This document shows, piece by piece, positions 7,002-14,069 of a DNA stretch of 14,069 bases (the stretch's first letter is position 1; each line of letters starts with the position of its first letter). Origin of the DNA: Acholeplasmatales bacterium (GTDB lineage Bacteria > Bacillota_I > Bacilli_A > Acholeplasmatales > Anaeroplasmataceae); the NCBI GenBank assembly GCA_016282815.1, contig JAEELU010000154.1:1-14069 (forward strand). Reading direction: 5' to 3'. The notes beneath the pieces are model-generated. The model ran no database searches and was not told where the DNA came from. It saw only the letters and a list, made by a program, of their open reading frames with translations. Both the position numbers and the translations under genes were made by a program.

Positions 7002-7017
7002 TTGTAAAATTGTAAAA
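7002..7017. repeat. Tandem TTGTAAAA repeat at the SMC operon promoter
   Basis: Two abutting copies of TTGTAAAA (7002-7009 and 7010-7017). The second copy contains the -35 hexamer. Could be a direct-repeat regulator site or chance in AT-rich DNA. Confidence 0.5.
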
Positions 7018-7038
7018 ACGCTTTATTTTTGCTATAAT
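7010..7038 (+). promoter_or_regulatory. Promoter of the jetABC-sepF-like operon
   Basis: TTGTAA (7010-7015), 17-nt spacer, TATAAT (7033-7038) with the TGC extension (TGCTATAAT). About 30 nt of leader precede GGAGGA (7061-7066) and ATG 7077. It is the only promoter visible before 12680, so all four downstream genes probably depend on it. Confidence 0.75.
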
Positions 7039-7076
7039 ATAATTAATATTTTGAATAGTCGGAGGAAGCTTAAAAG

Positions 7077-8495
7077 ATGGATTTTTTTGATATGGTCCCA
7101 GACAACTTCTTTTCGCTTTTATCTTCTAAAAATAAGAGAGTTTATTTGGCAAGTATTTTACAAGTTTTCAAGGTTTACGAGACAGGAACAATCCTAGGTA
7201 TCGACAAGAAAATAGTAGTAGATGATCTTACATATTTCTTAGAAACAAATAAGAACTATTTATTCGATGCAGAAGATGAAGATGATGAAGAATCTAATCC
7301 TAATACAAAAAGAGATTTAGCAAATTACATATTAAGAAGAATGGAAGAATGTGGTTGGATATACGTAGATGTAACTAATGATTACGTTGAAATATTAAAC
7401 TTCAGTGATGATGCGATTATCATCTGTGAGGCTTTAATTAATGCCTATCCACAATTTGAATATTCAGATGATGAATTACCAGCTGATTATATAAATCCAA
7501 ATGAATATCATGGATATATTTACTCTATAAATTCATTGTTATCACAAAAGGATAATGTTGATTATGCATTAACCTTCTCATTAGTATACTCTAATACTAA
7601 GCAATTAATTAGAGCACTAAGAAGACTAGATGCTAGAATGAAGGAATATATAACATCAGTTGTAGAAAATACAGATATCAAGAATCTTATGGAAAGATTA
7701 ATAGCCTATAAGAATGATATTTATGATACAAGCTATACTAAGCTTAAGATTGCAGATAATATCGATAGATATAGATTATCAATAATCACTAGATTAGAGG
7801 AGATGCAGTCTAATGAATCTATCATAAATGCAATTAGTAAAAACTATTTACCATTTACTAAGACTGCTGAGCAGGCTGTAGATAAGGCTATTAGACAAAT
7901 TGATGAGGTAATTGATGCATTTAATGCAATTGAGGATTTCATCAATGAGATTGATTTAAAGAATAAGAATTATATCAATTCAACAATTGGTAAGATTAAA
8001 TTCCTATTAACAGAAGAGGATAACGTAGTAGGTAAGCTTAATACAATCCTAAAGTATGTTAAGGATAGCAATAAGGAGGGTAAGATTGATAAGGCATTAA
8101 GATTAGTTGATGGCTTATATAATCTACCTGTAATTAAGGTTATTGATGGAACTAATTCACTATATCAGCCAAGAGGCTCATATTCTAGAAATTATAACCA
8201 ATTACTAGATGAATTCAGTCTTGATGGATTTGAGATGAATGATGAATTCATGACTCAGTTTAAGAATCTATATAACGAGGATGAAATTAAAGCATTCATT
8301 GCTAAGAATACTACAGATGGAAGCTTCCTTGCATCTAAGGTATTAAACTATGAAGCAACAAGAGAAAGATTAGTAATGGTAATCTATTCAATAATCTATG
8401 CCTCAGAGCATAAGTATCTAATCAATATATTCGATGAATATGTTAAGACAAAGGATTATATGATTAGAAATTTCGAAATTAAGAAAGTATTATAA
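7077..8495 (+). CDS. JetA-like kleisin subunit of a Wadjet/MukBEF-type SMC complex
   Basis: Putative kleisin (MukF-like) that bridges the heads of the SMC ATPase encoded downstream. 472 residues, the usual length of JetA/DUF5716-type proteins. The N-terminal third looks like a winged helix: a conserved start (SSKNKRVYLASILQVF), an acidic loop at about 62-71, then a helix ending in GW (93-94) and a strand pair before LNFSDDA. An EYHGYIYSI stretch follows, then a long helical, coiled-coil-rich middle (about 160-330), and a C-terminal helical region that could hold the second head-binding element. No enzyme motif is present. Assignment rests on fold-like pattern, length and above all its place before jetB- and jetC-like genes; primary identity to known JetA is weak by eye. 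ATG 7077 has GGAGGA 10 nt upstream. 11 nt separate it from the next gene. Confidence 0.75.
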   Translation: MDFFDMVPDNFFSLLSSKNKRVYLASILQVFKVYETGTILGIDKKIVVDDLTYFLETNKNYLFDAEDEDDEESNPNTKRDLANYILRRMEECGWIYVDVTNDYVEILNFSDDAIIICEALINAYPQFEYSDDELPADYINPNEYHGYIYSINSLLSQKDNVDYALTFSLVYSNTKQLIRALRRLDARMKEYITSVVENTDIKNLMERLIAYKNDIYDTSYTKLKIADNIDRYRLSIITRLEEMQSNESIINAISKNYLPFTKTAEQAVDKAIRQIDEVIDAFNAIEDFINEIDLKNKNYINSTIGKIKFLLTEEDNVVGKLNTILKYVKDSNKEGKIDKALRLVDGLYNLPVIKVIDGTNSLYQPRGSYSRNYNQLLDEFSLDGFEMNDEFMTQFKNLYNEDEIKAFIAKNTTDGSFLASKVLNYEATRERLVMVIYSIIYASEHKYLINIFDEYVKTKDYMIRNFEIKKVL

Positions 8496-8506
8496 GGAGA
8501 GTTAAG

Positions 8507-9088
8507 ATGTTAGACGCATTAGAAAAGATGACTGTAACACAGCAACAAAATTTTAAAGATACTGCAAATAAATTACTTGCATCAACATTCTTATCAAGGG
8601 ATAAGAAGGATAATAAAGAAGCTTATTACTTTCTTATGAGCTATAAAGAGGTATTTGATGAATTCTTTAAAATTTTAGGATATGAAATAGAGCTTGATAT
8701 GCAATCTGGTAGCGTAATGCTTTCAGGTGCTACAGCAGCAAATACATTAAAGCTAAAAAGAGATGAGTCATTAGTATTATTAATACTTAGACTTTTATAT
8801 CATGAAAAGATGAAGGATACTTCATTAAATGAAAATATAGTATGTGCAATTTCAGATATTCATGCTAAATATGATATGCTTGAAATTAAAAGAAAATTAA
8901 ATAAGACAGATTTAATTGCAGCAATTAGATTATTAAGAAGATATAACCTAATTGAAATTACTGGTGATGTATCATCACTAAGCTGCAAAATAGTAATATT
9001 ACCTACTATCCTAATGGCAATTAAGAGTGAGGATATCACAGAGGTATTCAATACTATTCAAAAAATAGCACATGAGGAGGAGAAGTAG
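8507..9088 (+). CDS. JetB-like (MukE/KITE, DUF4194-type) subunit
   Basis: Putative KITE subunit that would bind the kleisin and DNA in the SMC complex. 193 residues, the typical length for DUF4194/JetB. Recognisable pattern: an N-terminal helix with NKLLASTFLSR, then YYFLMSYKEVFDEFFKILGY (44-63), a short strand pair with MQSGSVML, the LKRDESLVLLILRLLYHEK helix, and a second winged-helix-like part with KTDLIAAIRLLRRYNLIEI followed by strands. No catalytic motif. AAGGAGA (8494-8500) overlaps the upstream stop and lies 6 nt before ATG 8507, so translation is likely coupled to jetA. Its stop lies 5 nt before the ATPase gene, and the ribosome binding site of that gene (GAGGAGG, 9074-9080) is inside this one. 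Confidence 0.75.
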   Translation: MLDALEKMTVTQQQNFKDTANKLLASTFLSRDKKDNKEAYYFLMSYKEVFDEFFKILGYEIELDMQSGSVMLSGATAANTLKLKRDESLVLLILRLLYHEKMKDTSLNENIVCAISDIHAKYDMLEIKRKLNKTDLIAAIRLLRRYNLIEITGDVSSLSCKIVILPTILMAIKSEDITEVFNTIQKIAHEEEK

Positions 9089-9093
9089 TTTAA

Positions 9094-12000
9094 ATGAAAA
9101 AACTTGTTAAGCTAAGATTAATAAATTGGCATTATCTATCAAACGAAACAATTATCATTAATGGAAATACTCTACTTACTGGTCCTAATGCCTCAGGTAA
9201 ATCAACTATTATGGATGCTATTACATTCGTACTAACTGCTGGTGATACAACATTTAACCTTGCTGCCAATGATAAGGGTAAAAGAGATTTACGTGGTTAT
9301 GTAAAATGTAAGCTAGGTATGGATGATAGAGAGTATTTAAGAAATGGTGATGTATCAGGTCATATAGCTCTTGAATTCCATGATGAAAAGACAGGTCAAA
9401 ACTTCACTGTTGGTGCTGTAATTGATGCATTCGGTGATTTAACTCCTGTTAAAACATTATTCTATCGCTCAAATGAGCCTATCAATGATCAAATGTTCAT
9501 ATCTGATCAAAAATCAATTTATGGAACAGTAGAATTTAGAAAGCACAACCCATTATTTGAATTCTTCCTAACAAAGAAGGAAGCAAAGAGAGGCTTTAGA
9601 AATGCCTTCGGTTCAATCAATGAGGATTTCTATAGATTAATACCAAAGGCTTTAGCATTTAAGCCTATCGCTGATGTTAAGGACTTTATTTATCAAAATA
9701 TCTTGGAGGAAAAGGAAATTGATGTTACTGCAATCCAAGAATCAATTAGAGCATATAAGGAGCTTGAAAATACATTAAAGCTTATTCAAAATAAGATTTC
9801 TGATTTAAAGGAAATAGATTTCGTATATCAGGAAATCCTTAAGATTGAAGAGAATAAAGCGTATCTAGAATATTTAATGCATTTATTCGATGTTGAAAGA
9901 GCAAAGAATGAAATTAATGATTTCAAGAAGGAAATCCTAAAGGAAGAAGCATTAAAGGAAAGAAAGACTAAGGAGCTTCATGAGCTTGATGATGAAATCA
10001 TATCATTAGGTGATAGAGCAAGAGAGCTTTATAATATGCTTTCAAATAATGAAACATTTAAGGCTTCTGAATATGTTTCAAGACAAATTATTAAAACACA
10101 AACTAACATTCAGCGTTTAGAGGCTGATGAGCAAACATTCATTAGACGTGCAGCTCAATTTAAGGATGCAGTTAATGAATTAAGAAGAATAGCTAATGAA
10201 AAGATCTATACTGAGCTTTCAAATGTTAATTTATCTTTAATTAATCGTGACCAGGTTGAGGAGGCTAAGATATTATTAAAGGATATCGCAGCTAGATTAA
10301 TGCAGGTAAAGAATGCTAAGAATAGAGAACTAGGTACTATCCAGGATAAGGTTAAGGAAGTATTGGATGAAATCAATACTATCTCAGCTCAAATTAGAAG
10401 ATTAGGTCAAAATAAGCTTAATTATAATTCTCAATTAATCGCTATAAGAGATGAAATCCAAGAGGGCTTAAAGAGAGTATATAATTATGAAATTAATGTT
10501 CATATTCTTGCAGAGCTTTGTGAAATCACAGATCCTAAATGGGCAGATACAGTAGAAATATTACTTGGTAATAATAGATTTATGCTTATCGTTGAGCCTA
10601 GATATTATGATCAAGCACTTCAAATATTTAATAGAGTTAAGAATAGATATCGTATCTATGGTGTAGGCTTAGTAAATACTAAGCGTATTGGTGAATATAC
10701 ATCATATGATAAGAATTCTATCGCATCTATTATTGAATGTGAAAATACAGATGCTAGATGCTATATCAATTTCGCATATGGTAATGTAATAATGGTTAAT
10801 GATCCTCTTGAGCTTGAAAAGTATTCAAGAGCAGTAACTAATGATTTATTATACTATCAAGGATTTGTAACTAGAAACCTAAATCCAAATGTAGAACGTC
10901 CATTCATGGGTAAGGATGCTGCAAAGCGTTCACAGGATGCCATGAATAAGAAGGCTTTAGAGGCTAAGAGTAAATATACTGAATTAAATCAACAGGTTGA
11001 GGCTTTAACTCAAGAAATCGATATTCTAGATTCATTAAATATCAATGTTATTATTGATGATTTAGATAAGGCACTTGAGCTTCAAAAGGAGCGTGAGGCC
11101 TTAGTTGGATTAAATAAGGAAAAGCTAAGAGCTGAAAAGGCAACTTCATCTGATTTAGAGGATGATTATGCTAAGATTCAAAATACTATCAAGGCTTGTG
11201 ATGAGAAGAAGATTAACCTATCAATGGAGCTTGGTGGTATAGCTAATAAGATTGAAACATATAACAAGAATATTCAGGATAAGACTGTAGAGCTTGATAT
11301 ATTAAATCAAAATCTAAAGGAATTAGCTGGTGATAATGCTTCTATAGTTGAAAGAGCTAAGAATGAATATAATTCAATCGTTAAGGGATTATCATTCAAG
11401 CAGGCTTTACAAACATATGAAGCAAGATATAGAACTGAGGAGAATAGCTATAATACATTAAATGATAATTTAATTGCAAAGCAATATGCATATATCAACA
11501 AATATAGCTCAACTCTATCAGTTGGTGTATCAGAGATGAATAAGTTCCTTGCTGAATTAAATAAGCTTGAAAAGAGTGAATTAATTACTTACGAGCAAAA
11601 GGTAAGACAAGCAAGAGAATCTGCCGAAGTAGTATTTAAGGAGGACTTCATAGCTAAGCTAAGAAATAATATCCTTACTGCTGAGCAAGAGATTTCTAAG
11701 ATTAATGATACATTAAAGGGAATTACATTCGGTAATGATAGATATGAATTTATCTTCCCTAGAAGTAGTGAATATGCTCAATTCTATGATATGGTTACAT
11801 CTGATATCGTAGATATTAATCAGGGTCTATTCACATTTGAGTTCCAAAATAAATATGATGAGCAAATTAGAGAGCTATTTGAAAGCTTAACTATGGATGA
11901 GCTTAATAGTAATGGTGCAATCAATAAATTTACTGATTATAGAACTTACATGGACTATGATATTAAGATTATTAACGCAGATGGTGAATCAATGACTTAC

Positions 12001-12330
12001 TCTAAGGTATTTAAGGAGAAGTCCGGAGGTGAAACTCAGGTTCCATTCTATGTTGCAATAATCGCATCATTCGTAAGAGTATATACTAAGTCAGGATTTA
12101 CTGGAGGAGATCCTATCGGTATCGTTATGTTCGATGAGGTATTCGATAAGATGGATGGTAACCGTATGCGTGCTATGATGGAATTCATTTCATCTATGCC
12201 ACTACAGGTAATTATTGCCTGCCCTCCACAGAGAATGGAAATCCTACAGCAATATGCTGATACAACTCTAATTATGGTACGTCAGGGAACTAAGGCAACA
12301 GTACTTCCTGCAGTAAAGAAGGGTGAATAA
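9094..12330 (+). CDS. JetC/MukB-like SMC ATPase
   Basis: SMC-type ABC ATPase expected to dimerise and extrude or entrap DNA loops with the two preceding proteins. 1078 residues, similar to JetC and shorter than MukB. Order of parts: N-terminal head with Walker A GPNASGKST (30-38); a first long coiled coil at about 213-455; a hinge-like globular region at about 465-605 (contains EITDPKWADTVEILLGN and YRIYGVGLVNTKRIG); a second coiled coil at about 612-875; C-terminal head with signature SGGETQ (977-982), Walker B IVMFDE (1010-1015, catalytic Glu1015) and the D-loop DKMD (1018-1021). All ATPase residues are present, so it should be active. It lacks the Rad50/SbcC zinc hook (no CxxC at the hinge). 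It starts 5 nt after jetB; the SepF-like gene begins 1 nt after its stop. The ATPase family is certain; the JetC grouping rests on the operon. Confidence 0.88.
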   Translation: MKKLVKLRLINWHYLSNETIIINGNTLLTGPNASGKSTIMDAITFVLTAGDTTFNLAANDKGKRDLRGYVKCKLGMDDREYLRNGDVSGHIALEFHDEKTGQNFTVGAVIDAFGDLTPVKTLFYRSNEPINDQMFISDQKSIYGTVEFRKHNPLFEFFLTKKEAKRGFRNAFGSINEDFYRLIPKALAFKPIADVKDFIYQNILEEKEIDVTAIQESIRAYKELENTLKLIQNKISDLKEIDFVYQEILKIEENKAYLEYLMHLFDVERAKNEINDFKKEILKEEALKERKTKELHELDDEIISLGDRARELYNMLSNNETFKASEYVSRQIIKTQTNIQRLEADEQTFIRRAAQFKDAVNELRRIANEKIYTELSNVNLSLINRDQVEEAKILLKDIAARLMQVKNAKNRELGTIQDKVKEVLDEINTISAQIRRLGQNKLNYNSQLIAIRDEIQEGLKRVYNYEINVHILAELCEITDPKWADTVEILLGNNRFMLIVEPRYYDQALQIFNRVKNRYRIYGVGLVNTKRIGEYTSYDKNSIASIIECENTDARCYINFAYGNVIMVNDPLELEKYSRAVTNDLLYYQGFVTRNLNPNVERPFMGKDAAKRSQDAMNKKALEAKSKYTELNQQVEALTQEIDILDSLNINVIIDDLDKALELQKEREALVGLNKEKLRAEKATSSDLEDDYAKIQNTIKACDEKKINLSMELGGIANKIETYNKNIQDKTVELDILNQNLKELAGDNASIVERAKNEYNSIVKGLSFKQALQTYEARYRTEENSYNTLNDNLIAKQYAYINKYSSTLSVGVSEMNKFLAELNKLEKSELITYEQKVRQARESAEVVFKEDFIAKLRNNILTAEQEISKINDTLKGITFGNDRYEFIFPRSSEYAQFYDMVTSDIVDINQGLFTFEFQNKYDEQIRELFESLTMDELNSNGAINKFTDYRTYMDYDIKIINADGESMTYSKVFKEKSGGETQVPFYVAIIASFVRVYTKSGFTGGDPIGIVMFDEVFDKMDGNRMRAMMEFISSMPLQVIIACPPQRMEILQQYADTTLIMVRQGTKATVLPAVKKGE
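12318..12323 (+). promoter_or_regulatory. Shine-Dalgarno of the SepF-like gene inside jetC
   Basis: GAAGGG within the last codons of the ATPase gene lies 8 nt before ATG 12332. The alternative in-frame GTG at 12323 would overlap this site and is disfavoured. Confidence 0.7.
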
Positions 12331-12331
12331 T

Positions 12332-12652
12332 ATGCTATTTGGAAAGAAAAAAGAAGTTGAAGAAGAAAATACTTTAGCAGCAGATAGAATTATTATGAAG
12401 GAAATGGTTAATGATGATGAGCTAGCAAGAAGCCTAGTTTTTGAAATCAGAGACGGAAATCCAGTAGTATTAAACTTCGAAAAGCTAGATGAGGCTAATG
12501 GTAATAAGCATTTAGCATTCTTCATTGGTGCGACAGTTGCTCTAGAGGGAAAGACTGTAAGAATCAGTGAAAAGATATATTTATTTGCTAGAAAGGAAGA
12601 CTTCCTTGATGGTTCATTAAGAAAGTGGATCGATAGCATTCCAAGAGGGTAA
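12332..12652 (+). CDS. sepF: SepF-like cell-division protein, short form
   Basis: SepF binds FtsZ and tethers it to the membrane during septum formation. This 106-residue protein matches the C-terminal SepF (DUF552) domain: ARSLVFEIRDGNPVVLNFEK (32-51), the helix with HLAFFIGATVALEGK (60-74; relatives read FLSGATYALDG), and RISEKIYLFAR (77-87; relatives IGxKIFLxTP). It is shorter than Bacillus SepF (about 150). Only some 30 residues precede the domain: MLFGKKKEVEEEN, a few hydrophobic residues plus lysines and glutamates, without an obvious amphipathic membrane-binding helix. An extra C-terminal segment (DGSLRKWIDSIPRG) is present. It starts 1 nt after the SMC ATPase stop, so it is translationally linked to it. 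It could be the cell's main SepF or a specialised paralogue; the window cannot tell. The domain call is good; function with the SMC complex is inference. Confidence 0.78.
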   Translation: MLFGKKKEVEEENTLAADRIIMKEMVNDDELARSLVFEIRDGNPVVLNFEKLDEANGNKHLAFFIGATVALEGKTVRISEKIYLFARKEDFLDGSLRKWIDSIPRG

Positions 12653-12670
12653 TTTATTACCCTCTTTTTT
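12643..12670 (+). terminator. Strong terminator ending the jetABC-sepF-like operon
   Basis: Perfect 10-bp stem AAGAGGGTAA (12643-12652) and TTACCCTCTT (12657-12666), loop TTTA, with a six-T run 12665-12670. The left arm contains the sepF stop codon. Confidence 0.92.
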
Positions 12671-12681
12671 ATTGTGTGATA

Positions 12682-12710
12682 TTGTATTGAATTATAAAAA
12701 ATGATAAAAT
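12682..12710 (+). promoter_or_regulatory. Promoter of the uracil-type permease gene
   Basis: TTGTAT (12682-12687), 17-nt spacer, TAAAAT (12705-12710) with a TGA extension. The expected start near 12717 leaves only about 25 nt before the ATG, with no room for a riboswitch or PyrR attenuator. Confidence 0.6.
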
Positions 12711-12741
12711 ATTTTACAGGAAAAGGAGAATATAAATTAGT

Positions 12742-14069
12742 ATGGAAAAATTACTTTATGATGTCAAAGATAGACCTCCTTATCATAGGATTGCTATTTT
12801 TGCATTTCAGCAGCTTTTAGCAATATTAGCTGCAACAATTGTTGTACCTGTTATTATCAATAATAACACTGCCGGCTTTGGTGCTACAAGTTTAGGTGCA
12901 GCATCACAAATGAGCCAATCAGCAGCATTATTCGGTGCAGGTGTTGGTACATTAGTTTATTTATTATTTACAAGATTCAAGAGCCCAGTGTTCTTGGGAT
13001 CATCATTTGCCTTTTTAGGAAGTATGACAGCAGCATTTGCTGGAGCAGTAACTGCAGCAGTTGGTTATTTAGGCTTAATCATGGGTGCTATACTTGCTGG
13101 TTTAGTTTATGTTGTCATTGCATTAATTGTTAAAAAAGTTGGAACAAACTGGATTAATAAAATTATGCCAGCAGTAGTAATCGGTCCAACAGTAGCAATT
13201 ATCGGATTATCACTTGCTGGAAGTGCAGTTGGTGACTTATTCAAGGCAATTGAAGTTAAAAACGAATTAGGAGAAGTTATTTGGGCTACTAATGGTTATT
13301 TAGCATTAGTAATTGGTTTAATTACAATGTTCGTTACAATCATCGTTTCTGTATTTGCTAAGAAGTTCTTAAAGGCTATTCCATTTATCATTGGTATTGG
13401 TGCTGGCTATGTTATAGCTGCAATATTCACAGGTATTGGTGCAGCATCAGGTGTAAATGAATTAAAGGTTGTTAATTTTGAGCTATTCACTCAAATGCAA
13501 TGGATTCCTGATTTTACATTTATTAAGGCATTCACAGCATTCCCTGATTTTGGTGATGCTGGTACATTCTTTGCATACTTTGGTACAATAGCAGTAGCTT
13601 ATATTCCAGTTGCATTCGTATGCTTCGCTGAGCATATCGCTGACCACAAGAACCTATCTTCAGTAATTAATCATGATTTATTAACTGATCCAGGTCTATC
13701 TAATACATTACTTGGTGATGGTATTGGTTCTATGGCAGGTGCATTCTTCGGTGGATGTCCTAATACAACATATGGTGAATCAGTTGGTTGTGTTGCCATT
13801 TCTAGAAACGCATCAGTAATTACAATCTTCTGCACAGCTATTTTATGTATCATATTATCATTCATCGCTCCGTTTGTTACATTACTTGCAACAATTCCAA
13901 GCTGCGTAATGGGTGGTATATGTATTGTATTATACGGTTTCATCGCTGTATCTGGTTTAAAGATGATCCAAGGTGTAGATTTAGGTGATAATAGAAATCT
14001 ATTCGTTGTTTCAGTAATTCTAATTTGTGGTGTTGGTGGCCTTGTTGTAACATTCGGTAAGGTTACAAT
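12742..14069 (+). CDS. uraA: Uracil-type NCS2 permease, 3' partial
   Basis: Membrane symporter of the nucleobase-ascorbate (NCS2) family; most like uracil permeases of the UraA/PyrP group. The frame is open for 442 codons and runs off the right edge; it lacks only a short C-terminus. Starts with the family-type short cytoplasmic tail (LLYDVKDRPP), then FQQLLAILAATIVVPVII. The two substrate-site glutamates are present: Glu297 in FAEHIADH and Glu346 in PNTTYGES, 49 residues apart as in E. coli UraA (Glu241, Glu290). The sequence between them (DPGLSNTLLGDGIGSMAGAF in part) is UraA-like and argues against the xanthine/urate subgroup. ATG 12742 is forced by an in-frame TAA at 12733; AAGGAG (12723-12728) is 13 nt away, a somewhat long spacing. 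Own promoter, separate from the SMC operon. Uracil substrate is likely, not proven. Confidence 0.9.
   Translation, partial: MEKLLYDVKDRPPYHRIAIFAFQQLLAILAATIVVPVIINNNTAGFGATSLGAASQMSQSAALFGAGVGTLVYLLFTRFKSPVFLGSSFAFLGSMTAAFAGAVTAAVGYLGLIMGAILAGLVYVVIALIVKKVGTNWINKIMPAVVIGPTVAIIGLSLAGSAVGDLFKAIEVKNELGEVIWATNGYLALVIGLITMFVTIIVSVFAKKFLKAIPFIIGIGAGYVIAAIFTGIGAASGVNELKVVNFELFTQMQWIPDFTFIKAFTAFPDFGDAGTFFAYFGTIAVAYIPVAFVCFAEHIADHKNLSSVINHDLLTDPGLSNTLLGDGIGSMAGAFFGGCPNTTYGESVGCVAISRNASVITIFCTAILCIILSFIAPFVTLLATIPSCVMGGICIVLYGFIAVSGLKMIQGVDLGDNRNLFVVSVILICGVGGLVVTFGKVT

Noticed and set aside
9094..12330. ATPase as Rad50/SbcC or canonical Smc
   Set aside because: No zinc-hook CxxC in the hinge, no SbcD nuclease gene beside it, and the kleisin/KITE neighbours are of Jet/Muk type.
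12323..12331. GTG 12323 as the sepF start
   Set aside because: It overlaps the ribosome binding site and the end of the ATPase gene; ATG 12332 is correctly spaced.
12268..12639. Minus-strand reading frame opposite sepF
   Set aside because: Shadow of the SepF-coding strand; composition follows the complementary codons.
7077..12652. Calling the operon a complete Wadjet defence system
   Set aside because: The JetD nuclease is absent; without it plasmid cleavage cannot be claimed.
12711..12741. Pyrimidine riboswitch or PyrR attenuator before the permease
   Set aside because: The leader is only about 25 nt and holds no hairpin.
13671..13943. Minus-strand reading frame opposite the permease
   Set aside because: Antisense to the conserved NCS2 core with both substrate-site glutamates.

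Overview
The window is AT-rich DNA from a low-GC Firmicute. Genes lie densely on the + strand, with AGGAGG-type ribosome binding sites, TATAAT-type promoters (often TGnTATAAT extended) and short intrinsic terminators after most units. TGA is used as a stop (end of the antitoxin, 6495-6497) and TGG encodes Trp, so the standard bacterial code applies and a Mycoplasma-type code does not. Overall style (SepF, family I pyrophosphatase, PTS-type permease, small gut-type toxin-antitoxin module) suggests an uncultured gut Bacilli/Erysipelotrichia- or RF39-like lineage; that placement is inference.

Layout. (1) 2-1252: C-terminal part of a PTS IIC-type (EIIC_2 family) membrane permease whose start lies left of the window, closed by a strong terminator. 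(2) 1342-2619: an unrecognised 12-TM membrane protein that looks like a 6+6 duplication. (3) 2696-6097: housekeeping run of phosphoglucomutase-type phosphohexomutase, inorganic pyrophosphatase and the YchF ATPase. (4) 6150-6928: an autonomous toxin-antitoxin cassette (RelB/DinJ-like antitoxin and PIN-domain toxin, overlapping by 14 nt) with its own promoter and an operator-like inverted repeat. The cassette is bracketed by two identical 23-bp terminator sequences. (5) 7002-12673: a four-gene operon with a JetA/MukF-like kleisin, a JetB/MukE-like KITE protein, a JetC/MukB-like SMC ATPase and, 1 nt after the ATPase, a short SepF-like protein; one promoter, one terminator. (6) 12682-14069: promoter and the first 442 codons of a uracil-type NCS2 permease that runs off the right edge.

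The most notable unit is (5). It has the three structural genes of a Wadjet-type SMC complex but no JetD nuclease. The last position is taken by a homologue of the FtsZ/membrane-linking division protein SepF. The simplest reading is an SMC complex with no plasmid-cutting subunit that is coupled to the division machinery or cell-division timing. A defence complex using a nuclease elsewhere in the genome remains possible. No gene-free stretch exceeds 300 bases; no tRNA, rRNA, CRISPR array or insertion sequence was seen.
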